64,000 nt of DNA, taken from positions 10,070,860 to 10,134,859 of the forward strand of contig NC_061074.1 of assembly GCF_021917145.1 (NCBI RefSeq). The letters are read 5' to 3'. Origin of the DNA: Hypomesus transpacificus (taxonomy: Eukaryota > Chordata > Actinopteri > Osmeriformes > Osmeridae). Within the stretch, counting starts at the first letter, position 1; every line of letters begins with the position of its first letter. Both the position numbers and the translations under genes were made by a program. This document shows positions 45,601-56,621 of this stretch, piece by piece. Below the pieces are notes generated by a model that was not told the origin of the DNA, did not search any database, and saw only the letters and a list, made by a program, of their open reading frames with translations.

Positions 45601-48600
45601 AAAACCATCATCTTTAATTCAACGGGAATATTCTTCTACATCGTTATTGATTGAGCAATTTCTGTTTTTGTCCAGTCTACCTATTTTAGGGGAAAGTAGG
45701 GATACTTGTATGGTTACAGGTATTTTTCATTTGGTGGGTATATACGTTTGTGTTATAACATAAGACTGTTGTTGAGCTGCTCGTTTTAGGTATTATCTTA
45801 TTTATATCTTATTATCGTATTTGTCTTTTGAGATTGTTGTTGTGGTGTAGGTTCCTGCAAACAACGTTATCTGTCCAAAAGATCAGATATGCAAGCGCTT
45901 CTTACAAAAAAGGCTATTTTTTCTTTTCTTTGGGAGTCTGGGGTGGGGGTGAGGACATAGGGGGTCCTCCTGTTATGTGGTGTCTATGTTTGTTTGGCTT
46001 TAGATAGTGTGTAGTTCACACTCCCGAACAGCAGGTGGTGGTGATGCACCTCTTAACGTTGGTTGCAATCTGCCATTAAATCAAAATAAAAAAACGAAGA
46101 AAAAAAAGTAAAGATGGCGCTTCTTGCATAGAGAAATGGCAAGGTTGAAAAAATATGAAATTGCCTTCTTCAAACGTCAATTTGTCATTCATTTCCATCT
46201 GGATAGTTGGTTGATAAACGTTTCATTAGAACGTTTGTTGTCTAGCCCTTCAATTATTTAGCAAAATGTAATGTATTGGCTAAAGAATGTCACACACGTT
46301 TCGGGTTAGACTGCAGTAGCCTGACATCAACATTCTATAGTCGGCTGACTATAGAATTATTGTATAGACTATAGCGTTATCCCCAGTCAAAAGTATAAAC
46401 ACACAGGGACATCATAAACATTCAACGGTCTAATTAGATCCAGTTATCCTGGTAAAACATGTAATGCTATTCATTTATTGTCAAGACACAGGTCCAAGTA
46501 GCCTATTGTAAAAATGAGAGCCAAGAGTAATCAGTAGAAATGATAAACTGTAGGCTGAAGCTACTTTATGTCAGGCTACATTATTATATTATTATTTAAC
46601 AACTATCAGAATGACAAGCAACCAGTGGTTTGAGAATGTCTACTGTGGTTTTATTTACGCTGTAAAAAGAAATGTTTTTTTTTAGCTGATAAACCGTGAA
46701 TGCATCATTCAGGCTGTTTGAAAGGTGAGATATCCCCCATCCCCCCAAACCCTAATCTTTTGGGGGTTTTCTGTACCACATACTCCAATGGTGTTGGTGT
46801 ATAGGCTACCTGTATACCATGAGACTTAGAGGAAAGCCTGCATACTACGTGAAAGGAAGGAATACCTGTATACCATGAGACTGGGAGGAATACCTGTATA
46901 CCTTTTGTCCTGTTGGTCCTCGAAAAGCAGGACTAGGACCTTCTTGGCCCTAAAGAGGAACAACGAGCAGTTAGACACAGATAGACATCATGGACAACTG
47001 TAACCATGGACAGCACATATGACTCAGAAACTGACCTTTTCTCCCTCTAACCCCGGTAACCCTGGTAATCCCTGCAAAATAAAATTCAAAGAACAGGCTG
47101 CAATTTGTAAAAATATTGAAATCGTTTGTAAAAGGACAGGTATTTGGAAAATAATGCAGTCCATGAAAGTCCTTCAAGTAATGAAAGTGAAAACTGACCG
47201 GAATCCCACTCAATCCTTCAGATCCAGGGAGGCCTGTCAGTCCGGGAAACCCCTGTTGACCCTAAGAAGCACAAAATGAGTGAGTTTCACAGCATATCAA
47301 GATGTATATATAAGATAACTACTGATGCTGTAATATCATAAGGGAGTGAAAATAGCAACAGACAGGAAGGCCTTCTAACCTTCCCCCCATTTCTCCCCGG
47401 CACGCCACGCTGCCCTTTCAAACCAAGGGGTACTGGGAAGTAGTAGGAGTCTCCCTGTGAGGACAACAAAACACCACTCACAAACACTCTCCCCTATATC
47501 TTACAATTACTGAATGATTTATCAGTGCATCCATATATACAGGTACCTTTAGCCCCTGGACACCGGGAACACCCTGCAGGAAAACATGAGGAAAGCAGAT
47601 GTAAACTATGTATAAGATCGACACCTAAATAGCACCGGGCACCAGCACTGTGGAGAGAGTCTGACTCACCCACTGCCTGCTGGTAGATACTCTGATGCAA
47701 AGCTACAATAACGAGAGACGACTATGACAGCTATGGTTGTCTGCTTACTCTTTGACTGTGTGTTGATCTGAGTGTGTACAGCACTTTCAACGTGTGTTGT
47801 TTTTTAAATGTACTATATAAATAAATGCTGACTGATTGATTGCTTAGCAACAGCTCACAATGAGGGACAGCAGTTACATACAGTTAATCCAACAGTCCCA
47901 GGTAACCCAGGAGGTGCTGGATAGCCAATATCTCCCTGAAATAAAAAAGACAGGGTCATTGTTAAATACGTGGCACGTTGATAATGGGTTGTGAAAGGGA
48001 GCGCAGGGAGAAATCATACAAATATTCATGTAATTAGATATTAAATGGACTGAAACTGCACCTTGGTCCCATTGCATCCTGGTACTCCTGTTGGCCCCAT
48101 AGGTCCTTCATGTCCTGGAACACCCTGACATCGATGTGACAGATATCCATTTTTCAGAAACAACAGTACACTAAAGCCATAATTAAAAGTTAAGAAGTTC
48201 AAACTACAACTGCAACAATAGCAGGCAAAGTTTTTGCTTCTAATTTGTGTAGGCTACATACTTCTAACATACTTACGGGCTGTCCAAAAGGTCCAGGAAA
48301 TCCTGGTTTTCCAGGCAGTCCCTGTAGAAAAAAACTATAATTGTTAGCATGTCTTATAGATGTGATTAAGTCAGAGAGTTAGACTGACTTACTTTTAATA
48401 TTGGTAATTTCACTAATGTGCAATGCATCACTTTACATGCTACAGTGTAGTAAGGTGGTTGATTTAGAGACCAAAACTTCTGTGTTTTCTGCAGTGTTCT
48501 GTCTTATTACAGTTCAATTCGCTGTCTTTCTTGGCTTGTTTTTGAGATACAAATACTTTTCCCTTTATTTATTTTAGGTTACCTTTCATGGAGTCGCACC

Positions 48601-51600
48601 CCTAGTTTAGGAATGGCTGCAGAAGAGAATTCTGCACACACAAACTGTTATTATGTAAATTCAAGTATCGAAACATAAACAGTCATACCCGGGAACCTTT
48701 GGATCCTGATAACCCAGGAAAGCCGATGTTTCCCTGTGAATAAAAACATACAAAGTTAGTATCAAACACGTTAATAACTTCTACATGTTCACCCAGACAC
48801 ACACACACACAGTGATGTAGTGTCATATTTAGGTACTTGAAGGAGGCCTACCTTTGGACCTAGAGGCCCCGGAGGACCTTCCATTCCTAGGAAACCCTTA
48901 ACCCCCGGAAATCCATCGTAACCAGGATAGCCCCGCTCACCCTACAGGGAGGAACAGTGAGAGAGTGACCCACTAAAAGAAAATTAAATCGACTAAACAC
49001 ACATTTCTTTGCTTTTATATTTATTCACTTAATTTTCAGTTTGAACAGTTCAATGGCAATAATCAACAGATAATACTTCTGATTAAGAAAATTATGTTTA
49101 AGGGTTAAGACACATTTAGATTAGAACAGTGGTTCCTAACCCTGTCCTCAGGGAACCCCTGTCCTGCATGTTTTTGATGTTTCCCTGCTCCAACACACCT
49201 GATTCAAATGAATGGGTCATTATCCAACTCTGCAGTGGCCTGCTTATGATCATTCATTTGAACCAGGTGTGTTGGAGCAGGGAAACATCTAAAACATGCA
49301 GGACAGGGGGTCCCGAGGACCAGGATTAAGAACCACTGGATTAGAAGGTAGCATTTTTTCTTGCTTTGTAGAAATCTCCAGTTTTGTTCACAAACAAAAG
49401 TTTCACACCCCTCTTGTAAAGCACTCCTTGGCAATTCGAATCGAAATATGAAATATATGGGGAAAAAATATTGTGACTGATATCAGTATAGTACAGTCAT
49501 CACACTATGTATTTTACCAGTATTTTAGATTCCTTATTGCAATCTTGTTTTCTATCTCTTTTTTATTCATAAACAAGGCTGCAGATGCGTGACAGTCAGA
49601 TAACAATATTTCTTTGGCAGCCAGTGCCATGACACATCACCACATACCTGTACACATCCAAGGTATTTCCCACCTGGGTGGCCCTGCCTGTCACCGGGTC
49701 TAAACAACATAATGCTTGGCTATTGCTACTGCAGTTGTACCACATAAGTGAGGGAACTGTATCCATTTGTCAACTGTATATTTCTGTTATTTTTCCATAG
49801 AAGAAGCTGAATTTCAGTTCTTACTTTTGTAAAAAAAAACAACAACAAAAGCACTCCTGTCATATAATATAAGAAGAGTTTGGCAAGGTGGGAAAAGAGT
49901 ATTCTTAAATCTAAATTAAATACATGAAATGAGAGCATTATACATTGTTATTAAATATGTTTTTCTACAAAATTGGAAATTTACTTGTGTATGATTGTGT
50001 ATATTCACATACTAACGGACAACTTGAATATATGTAAGTATGTCAGAACTCATACTTTGTAAGCATACTTTAAGTATATAATATAGCTTGGTATAATGAG
50101 TCCTTAAACAGGAAGAAACTTGTGTGTTTTCAAAGTATTGACCTGATCAAGTATGTAAATGTGTTGATTGTACTCTTGTCAAAACCATAATGACCAAAAG
50201 TAAAATAAAAAATAAAAACAATAATAATATTCTTTGGCTGGTGCGTGAAGGTTGAGCCAGCAGCTCTGTCCAGGTGGTACCTCTCAATGCGGTACCTCAG
50301 ACTTCCAGCAGAGAGCACTGCCCAGGTCAAGACTCAGGCTAGTATCAGAAAGGAGACCATCTGGCTGGGCTGTAGTTTATACTGGGTCGTGTGAAGTACA
50401 ACAAGGAAGACTAATGATACAAGGGCGCTAATTAGCTATGTGATGGATGAATAGGACATGTGGAAACTTACTTTGTTGCCTTTCACTCCATCGCAGTGAC
50501 ACCTGGAGACGCCTGCACAGCTACAGGACTACAACAAACAAATAGAAACAAGAATTTTTGTGAGAAAAAAATAAACTTAAGAAGTAAAGCTGGTGACACA
50601 AGTGTTGTAGTTTGATGTAGTCTGTTTCATGTTTGTATAATGGAGAAAAAAAACATTTTGTTTTGCTAAACATGTATCCTAATCGACTGCATTACCGTAT
50701 CAAACTTATTTCTCCGTTATATACCACTATATACTTATTTCTCAGGTATATACCACGATACATGTGCAAGGTCAAGATAAAATAATTGTCAATGTCTCAA
50801 TCTTTCCTGCAAACCCCATCTCTCTTCCCAAAGCCCTGTCCTGTGTTGCCTCTGGCTCGGTCTACCATGTAATCCCAGGACCTCTTATCTCAGGTACCAA
50901 CCATCCTGAAGTAGGTCAGACACAACAAGAATGCAGACAATCTCAAATGAAGTTTAGGTTCTTCTGGCCTGATTCGCCTTGTTTCCTATAGTAACGGAAT
51001 GTCCCTTTGTTGACTGACTGTAGCGTGTTCCTAATGAATGAGCTTGTCTGTATGCAGGAGAGACAGAATAATCAGAGAGATGCAGGAAGATAGACACACT
51101 GTCCACAGGGGTTGTTTGGGTTTTGCAAGACATGCAACACTGATGGCAAGGGTAAGAGTTAGACACAAGACAGGCCCCTCCATACAGGGTCTTATCTGTA
51201 TTTCTATCCAGACACACAGCATCCGTCCAGGTACACAACGCATAAAAAAGAAGAGCGAAGTTGGTTCTGACTTCTCCAAGAGGCATAAAAGAGACGTGAA
51301 CTTGATGCTTCAGCAAGATTAAGATTAAATCTAAAGTAGAAGAATGTAGAGACAATAGTTTTTTGTCTTTTTTGTCTTTAAAACCAGGTAATTTTCACTC
51401 TCAGATTAAAAGTACTTGTCAAAACTGACATGATCTGGCAAAACTCTGAACCTTGACACGTACAGTGAGTATACAATTCAGATTTTGTTGTTGTCTATTA
51501 TCATTTTTTATTATTACTTCTGTGATTATGTAAATCTGAAATTGAATGTGTGGGTGTGTGTGTGGGGGAGATGAAGTGTTATTTATTATGTTCTTATTGT

Positions 51601-54600
51601 CTTGACAGCATCTGGGGATGATGTTAAGACTATGTTCCTGTCTCGTGACCTAGCAAACAGTAGATCCACTGATTCATCTTCAGATACAGACCTGCACACA
51701 CCTGCAGGACGGAAGAGCCGATAAGTGGGTGCAGGGTGACCACATGGGTCATGAAAGAAAGGAGATTGACAGAATGTAGAACATGAAAAGATCGAGGGCA
51801 AACAAAAAGATAGAGAACTAAAGACATGTTTTTGCACCAAAACAATCCTGCTCCCAGGAGATGAAGAGGGTGGCACGTTGGTAAGTTAACCCAAGTGTAG
51901 GTTGCATCTTCTGCCATGATGACTGGAATTGGGCATTTCGAAGACCTCCCAGGGCCAGGTGGGTGCCCAGGAATTGGTTTATGGCTGGGCGGAGCTACTC
52001 TGTCAATAGTTTGTCGCTACCATTGGTGCTGAAACAAAGCTCTGACTGGTCTGGGGGCGAGAACCCGGTCTTTGTACTACTGGGAAGATGAGTCAAAGTA
52101 AGGAAAGGGGAGCTGATTGAAGATTAGAAAAAGGTATGATTGCTGAGCAGGTGGAGTTGAAATCATGGAAAACTGAGGGGAGATGCCTTGACAGCTAATC
52201 CAAAACTGAGCAAACTCAGTCAGAAGTTGTGTGCGGTCTTGGGACCACTAGGTTGAAGCAATCACCAAGTGGATGAAGTGGGGTTTCCTTTCCAAGTCCC
52301 CGGTCCACCGAGAGAAGGTTCCCTCTGCAGAGGAAGATCTTGAGTTCCTTTTTGCTTTTAATTTATCTTCAGAATAAACAAACACCTCGAATTTACTGAA
52401 ACCTTTTGGTCCGCGTCTTTCTAACACAGCCCACAGACATTCTGCTTTTGAACACAGTCAAAGTGGGTACAAGCGGGTATGTGGCCCTCTTAAGATCAAA
52501 AAGATTACAATCTTCTTTTCTCTGAGAATACCAGAGAACAGAACCTTTTTCAGACCTATGGCAGAACTTCAAAGCTGTAAATTCAGCACATTCCAAAACA
52601 AGAAGAAATGCAATATGTGAGAGTTCACATGTGGGCATCTAGTATGCAGGTGACTGCTGGCCTATTACGGTCAAACACTTCCTCCCCAACACCACCTTAG
52701 TTCTGAGGGGAAACTTCACAAGAGTGAATTTCTTCTTTCTCCTTCAGAAAAAAGGTTCCATCCATAACCATTATGCTTGTATGATTATTGCTTTATGGCA
52801 ATCCCTCTCCCCCAATTTTTCTTTAATAGATTCACATACAGTTACTACATCAAACAATGGTTCACTTCCAGAACCATTTGAACAATAAAATGTCAAGCCT
52901 TTTAGAACCCTGAGTGTGTCATCTCGTGTTCTCAACATTTCAGATGTCCTTTCTTCCCTCTTCCCTCTCACTTTGTCTCATCATTGCCTTACTCCCCCAC
53001 TGTTATTTGATTAAAAAGTATATGCCATTGGGCATTACTATATTCAATACAATATAATATATACTATACACTTCCAGAGCTATGTGTTCTGTTTACATTT
53101 ACACATTGTCTAGTTTTGAAACCAGCAATACAATGTGAGTCTGTATGAACAGAACATTTTTTAAACGCCACTCAGTCTCTGGTGCAAGCATGGGACCAGC
53201 ATGTCTGGGCATGTGCAAGACACAGTCCTCCTGGCAGCAACCGGAGACACCCCTGATGGTGTCTTCTGGACCAGGGGGCTTACAAGATAGTGTCCCTGCA
53301 ACCTCTGGATCAGGGACAATCCTGCTGGTGTCCCCCACAGCTTTAGAGAATAAGAAAGCTGGTCTACTCTGCCCTAGACCAAGTCCTGGGGTCCAAGCCA
53401 AGGGGGGGACTGGATCCCATGGTACCCCATCGGGGCACTTCCTGGCTAGGGGCTTGGCTGTGCTCTCTCATTCTCCATCGAGGAAATCACGCGGAAAACC
53501 AACAGCTGGGTATCCCTGGGGCGACGATGGGAGAAGCAGGCTTTAGCTGAATAGGGGGGACTCTGAAATAACAGTCCAAAATGACAAAGGCCTGAATGAG
53601 AAGGCTATAAAAACTGGTTCAGGGCCAGGGTTAGGGCCAGCGTTAGGGCCCGGGGTTAGGGCCCGGGGTTAGGGCCCGGGGTTAGGGCCAGCGTTAGGGC
53701 CCGGGGTTAGGGCCAGCGTTAGGGCCCGGGGTTAGGGCCAGCGTTAGGGCCCGGGGTTAGGGCCCGGGGTTAGGGCCAGGGCCAGAAAAAGGAAGAGGGA
53801 CAGAGGCGAGTTGATTAAGACCACATGCTCATACCAAATCAAGGTTTTGCTAAGGACCCAATTTGACTTGGCTATCATGTTAAAATGGTCACTGGCTTGT
53901 GTGACTTTTTGAAACAGACAATGACATGTCAGATAAATGTTTCTGTTCCTTATATGTCTTTGTCCATCTCACTTCCTTTGCGGGGGCGCATAGTTCCCTG
54001 GTCTACTACTCACTATAATTTCCTTTTTCACATTCCAAGAGTTTTCCTGCATTTCCTGAATTTCCTGAAAAATAGGTAATTTAACAAGCGTCATATTCTT
54101 TGTAGTACATCCTCCTCCACATTTGAAACAACCTTCGAAACGGAATGTTTTATGTTTTGTGGTTTTCCCACATTTTGAATTTGTGAAGGTCACAAAAATG
54201 TAGTGACGATTACTTTCTGTTGGGGAATGTTTGAAACAGGTTTGCTTACAGTGGATGGATTCATTGATTTTAGCCCATTCCAATTTACCCCAGGTTGTTC
54301 AAATTAGTTTGACAACACTTCTCGACCCCATTTTCAAATATAGACACAGAACCTTGACCGGGAAATTGTTTAATTTCACCTTTTTGTTCTTGTGCCACCC
54401 CAAAGTTTATTATTTTTGTTCTTGTGCCACCCCAAAGTTTATTATTTTTGTTCTTGTGCCACCCCAAAGTTTATTATTTTTGTTCTTGTGCCACCCCAAA
54501 GTTTATTATTTTTGTTCTTGTGCCACCCCAAAGTTTATTATTTTTGTTCTTGTGCCACCCCAAAGTTTATTATTTTTGTTCTTGTGCCACCCCAAAGTTT

Positions 54601-56598
54601 ATTATTTTTGTTCTTGTGCCACCCCAAAGTTTATTATTTTTGTTCTTGTGCCACCCCAAAGTTTATTATTTTTGTTCTTGTGCCACCCCAAAGTTTATTA
54701 TTTTTGTTCTTGTGCCACCCCAAAGTTTATTATTTTTGTTCTTGTGCCACCCCAAAGTTTATTATTTTTGTTCTTGTGCCACCCCAAAGTTTATTATTTT
54801 TGTTCTTGTGCCACCCCAAAGTTTATTATTTTTGTTCTTGTGCCACCCCAAAGTTTATTAGACCTTGTACTTGTGCTTGGTGTTCTTAATTTCTTTCCAA
54901 GCTTCATTTTGTTTGTGCACTGAAACAGATTATCTTGCAGTATTTCCATGCATTTCACACCCTCCATTCTGCCTTTATTTTGAACAAGATGCCCAGTCCT
55001 TGCAGATGAGAAGGACCATCCCAGCAAGATGTTGTCATCACTTTATTTCACTGTAAGGCTGGCATGTCATGTTAGGTTTGCTTAACACATAGCGCTCTGA
55101 CATTTGGCCAAAAACCTTTATCTTGGTTTCACCTGACCACAAAACCTTTTCCCATAATGCACCTAGGAAGCTTCACTCTCATGATTTCTACTAGACTCTA
55201 TACACGCTTTCTGATGGTTCTTTTTGAGTAACTGCTTCATTCTTTCCATCCTCCAATCCAGGCCCGTGCTATACAGAGCTCTTGAAATGGTTGAGTGGTG
55301 CACTTATAACCAATCTGAATCGGTTAAATTATACTGGCAAATATTGCCAGCATGTGCACTTGCACAGTATATCTAAAGTGTTATTCTCTGTGTGGTCTTC
55401 ACTACTGTTAAGGCAAGTCACTGTGTGTGTGACTCCCTGGTGAAATAAAGGAATAATGACATAAATCCCTTAAATACAGTAGGTGTAATTGCACCAGTGG
55501 CCCTCTTCTTAGTAGAGCAGGGCATGCTGTGTGAACACAGCACACTCTCGTTATCATGACATCAACAGTGACAAGACTGAGCCTGTGCCTTACAGATGTC
55601 TAGTCCTGATAACAGTCCTGTTAAACAAATACAGACAACAGACATGGTTCTCACAGCAAACTTGCAGTCTCTCTCTCTCTTTGTGTCTCTCTCTTTCTCT
55701 CTCTCTTTTTCTCCTTCTCTGTCTCTCTTTGTATCACCCTCTTTCCTTCTCTCTGCACATTGTATTACTGTAATAAGGATGTATTTCAAATGCAATTCAT
55801 TTGTTGTTAAAACGGCTACTTAATATTTGAGCCTGCTCCAGTATAGATGGCTATTGGTTTGTCCCCACTTTGTGTTAACAGGCCTACTGGCTACTGCACT
55901 GTTGCATGTGTATTGTTTCAATCAAATGTGAGTAGAGTCAATTCTGGTCTCCTTGTCACCTGGTTGTGCTTTAAGTTTACTGTAAAGAGGATGATGATGA
56001 AGATCATGAGAAGGGGGAATTTCAAGAGATTACTAAAAAACACACAATTTCTGTTTACACCACGTCAAATCCTTAACTTCACCTCGTGGATTTAAGTTTC
56101 TGTTCTGAAACCCACAAAAAGAATCCGGTAGCTAAAGCAATAAATAACAGCGCCCCCTCTGACACAATCGACAAAACAGAGGCTGATTGAATTCCATCAC
56201 AACTTTCAGAACTCCATCACAACTGTCACAACTGTCATTAAACACATAATAATTAATAGACGTATTCGTGAAAATACATCAAGCGGTAAAAACACAGTTT
56301 CAAACTCTGTATCATTAAGAACTGTAAAAATCTTTTTTACGCCACTACCCTAAAAGGCAGCCCATAGGTTGTGACAATTTGTGACAACAAATGCAGGCTA
56401 CAATTTTACAAACTTAAACATGCAGAGTGTTGTGTAACATCTAGAGTATTCACACATGTCGGTGATGCTCAACGTTTTCCTTGGAGCATATTTCATACTC
56501 ACATCCTCTGTCACCCCAGGTGGGATACTGGCCCCGAGCAGCAAGCATAGAGGGAAAACACACTGGAGCACGACCGGCACACAGTGGAAGCCCTTCAT
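32444..56598 (-). CDS. col4a3: Collagen type IV alpha-3 chain, complete
   Basis: 52 phase-consistent exons, 5001 nt, 1666 aa (human COL4A3: 52 exons, 1670 aa). Exons 1-24: 56503-56598, 50472-50528, 48852-48941, 48689-48733, 48277-48321, 48062-48124, 47882-47935, 47547-47573, 47380-47454, 47199-47261, 47036-47071, 46902-46949, 45462-45536, 45332-45376, 44692-44754, 44486-44530, 44301-44354, 44149-44190, 43964-44045, 43600-43635, 43071-43235, 42889-42975, 42705-42800, 42234-42304. Exons 25-52 are given in the next entries. Order: signal peptide, Cys-rich 7S start, interrupted Gly-X-Y domain, NC1. The chain trimerises with alpha4 and alpha5 in glomerular and other basement membranes. Assignment to alpha3 rests on NC1 ([35 protein letters not shown]) and on the head-to-head col4a4. 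Confidence 0.95.
33610..33710. repeat. 43-44-bp tandem repeat at the col4a3 exon 48 donor
   Basis: About 2.5 units. Each contains the donor-like GGTACGGTC on the minus strand (GT starts at 33708, 33665 and 33621). The repeat begins at the true donor of exon 48. Confidence 0.85.
33709..42134 (-). CDS. col4a3: col4a3 exons 25-48: second half of the collagenous domain
   Basis: Exons 25-48: 41946-42134, 41644-41812, 41457-41549, 41248-41352, 41060-41154, 40812-40962, 40295-40408, 39632-39799, 39194-39283, 38733-38867, 38399-38497, 37722-37811, 37339-37478, 36862-36988, 36442-36522, 36228-36329, 35881-35928, 35562-35747, 35032-35162, 34817-34889, 34469-34540, 34222-34347, 34041-34139, 33709-33921. 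Early exons (3-18) are whole Gly-X-Y codons of 27-90 bp starting with an intact Gly codon; most later ones split the first Gly codon, as in other COL4 genes. Short interruptions break the Gly-X-Y pattern, as type IV collagen needs for flexibility. Cysteines occur in some of them (exon 23 CRICTE, exon 31 GGCNPG, exon 33 GVCGTP, exon 39 GGCHGQ, exon 42 NGVCFEG). Confidence 0.93.
36536..36690. repeat. (GA)n microsatellite
   Basis: About 90 bp of pure GA/CT repeat plus a GACAGACAGGGA-type extension. It lies in col4a3 intron 38, just upstream of the exon 39 acceptor, where its CT strand lengthens the polypyrimidine tract. Confidence 0.95.
37641..37707. mobile_element. Short hAT-type MITE next to a splice donor
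   Basis: 67 bp with inverted ends (TAGGGATGCAC / GTGCATCCCTA) and an imperfect 8-bp target duplication, GATTACAT at 37633-37640 and GATTAGAT at 37708-37715. It sits 14 nt from the end of col4a3 exon 36 (its duplicated target starts 6 nt from the exon). A partial relative lies at about 33057-33090. Confidence 0.75.
38083..38178. repeat. Partial palindromic MITE, copy A
   Basis: One end of the element seen in full at 39933 and 49127 (GTTGGAGCAGGGAAACATCT, then CAGGACAGGGGG). It is directly followed by SINE copy 6. Confidence 0.7.
38184..38376 (+). mobile_element. tRNA-derived SINE, copy 6
   Basis: Same family, in col4a3 intron 35. Its tail ends about 20 bp from the donor of exon 35 (38399). 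Confidence 0.85.
39400..39600. mobile_element. 201-bp hAT-type MITE with perfect TSD
   Basis: Inverted ends CAAGGCCGTA / TACGGCCTTG and a perfect 8-bp direct repeat CTTGAATG at 39392-39399 and 39601-39608, in col4a3 intron 32. Confidence 0.9.
39933..40110. mobile_element. Palindromic MITE, copy B
   Basis: Long imperfect inverted repeat: CAGGGGGTGTCTAACTCCGG ... CCGGAGTTGGACACCCCTG, with GTTTCCCTGCTCCAACACAC inside mirrored on the other arm. In col4a3 intron 31. Confidence 0.75.
42486..42688 (+). mobile_element. tRNA-derived SINE, copy 7
   Basis: Same family with a tripled TGTAAA tail, ending about 15 bp from the donor end of col4a3 exon 23 (42705). Confidence 0.85.
43352..43540 (+). mobile_element. 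tRNA-derived SINE, copy 8
   Basis: Same family, in col4a3 intron 20. A-box TGGCTGAGCGGTT and B-box GGTTCGATTCC are both close to the tRNA consensus. Confidence 0.85.
44810..45235. other. GC-rich inserted segment, possible LTR fragment
   Basis: col4a3 intron 14 holds a GC-rich block with TTTAAAAG (about 44937) and, 250 bp on, AATAAATGCTC followed by CTTGACTGAACTGAA. A TATA-like box followed by a poly(A) signal is typical of LTRs, but I found no clear ends or target duplication. Confidence 0.25.
45540..46800. other. col4a3 intron 12 with a second copy of the dispersed repeat
   Basis: No coding sequence. From about 46114 to 46660 it carries the diverged copy of 13440-14180 that lacks the hAT insertion. 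It is preceded by a CAGGTGGTGGTGATGCACC motif and an A-rich tail (46085-46110) typical of a fish retroelement end. Confidence 0.5.
46806..46902. repeat. Tandem repeats at the col4a3 exon 12 donor
   Basis: Three copies of TACCTGTATACC spaced unevenly. On the minus strand each gives GGTATACAGGTA, the donor of exon 12 (GT at 46901). Confidence 0.7.
48942..50471. other. col4a3 intron 2
   Basis: Contains MITE copy C; otherwise AT-rich sequence without a supported feature. Confidence 0.5.
49127..49339. mobile_element. Palindromic MITE, copy C
   Basis: Full-length relative of copies A and B with inverted ends CAGTGGTTCCTAA / TTAAGAACCACTG, in col4a3 intron 2. Confidence 0.8.
51917..52428. mobile_element. 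Possible solo LTR of an old retroelement
   Basis: A block starting TGATGACTGG and ending TTTCTAACA contains a late AATAAA (52373) followed by a TTTTGGTCCGCGTCTTTC-type end, as in retroviral-type LTRs. No target duplication was found and no internal genes are present. Confidence 0.3.
53625..53785. repeat. TTAGGG-containing minisatellite
   Basis: Around ten units of 16-17 bp alternate GGTTAGGGCCCGG and CGTTAGGGCCAG forms. Each contains the vertebrate telomere hexamer TTAGGG, but separated by GC-rich spacers, so it is not a true telomeric array. Confidence 0.9.
54387..54862. repeat. 32-bp satellite array, about 15 units
   Basis: Near-identical 32-bp units (containing GTGCCACCCCAAAGTTTATT). The unit is not a multiple of three, so the long open frames through it are artefacts that cycle through all three frames. 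Confidence 0.97.
54880..55330 (-). mobile_element. Third decayed Tc1-like relic
   Basis: Contains pieces such as TTGGTTTCACCTGACCACAA and ACCTTTTCCCATAATGCACC, plus CTCTTGAAATGGTTGAGTGG, which resemble the antisense of a common fish Tc1-like transposase. No intact frame. Confidence 0.5.
56503..56598 (-). CDS. col4a3: col4a3 exon 1: signal peptide
   Basis: 32 codons from ATG to GAT before the donor GTGAGT. The hydrophobic core ([16 protein letters not shown]) ends near [10 protein letters not shown]. The phase-0 junction to exon 2 (50472-50528) continues [19 protein letters not shown], comparable to the human COL4A3 7S start, with Cys pairs and CDG.KG. I chose this ATG because the frame upstream has no other Met and the only other nearby ATG is out of frame. 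Confidence 0.85.
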
Positions 56599-56621
56599 TT
56601 TAGAGCCAACAGCGGTCCCAT
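56595..56621 (-). promoter_or_regulatory. col4a3: Upstream ORF overlapping the col4a3 start
   Basis: An out-of-frame ATG 23 nt before the main start encodes MGPLLALK and stops at a TGA that overlaps the col4a3 ATG (ATGA). If transcribed, it could lower or regulate initiation or feed reinitiation. Confidence 0.5.

Larger units (their letters stand above)
50529..56502. other. col4a3 intron 1
   Basis: A 6-kb first intron rich in repeats: a possible solo LTR (51917-52428), a TTAGGG-containing minisatellite (53625-53785), a 32-bp satellite (54387-54862), a Tc1-like relic (54880-55330) and a CT-rich run (55660-55745). No supported coding exon. Confidence 0.55.

Noticed and set aside
53145..53546. 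133-codon plus-strand open frame in col4a3 intron 1
   Set aside because: No codon-level family resemblance, no supporting splice sites and low-complexity flanks; likely chance.
54387..54862. Regular direct repeats resembling a CRISPR array
   Set aside because: Units are contiguous with no variable spacers, and the genome is eukaryotic.
54231..54923. Open frame of 230 codons with [24 protein letters not shown] repeats
   Set aside because: Generated by the 32-bp satellite, which is open in all three frames. No splice or start context supports coding.
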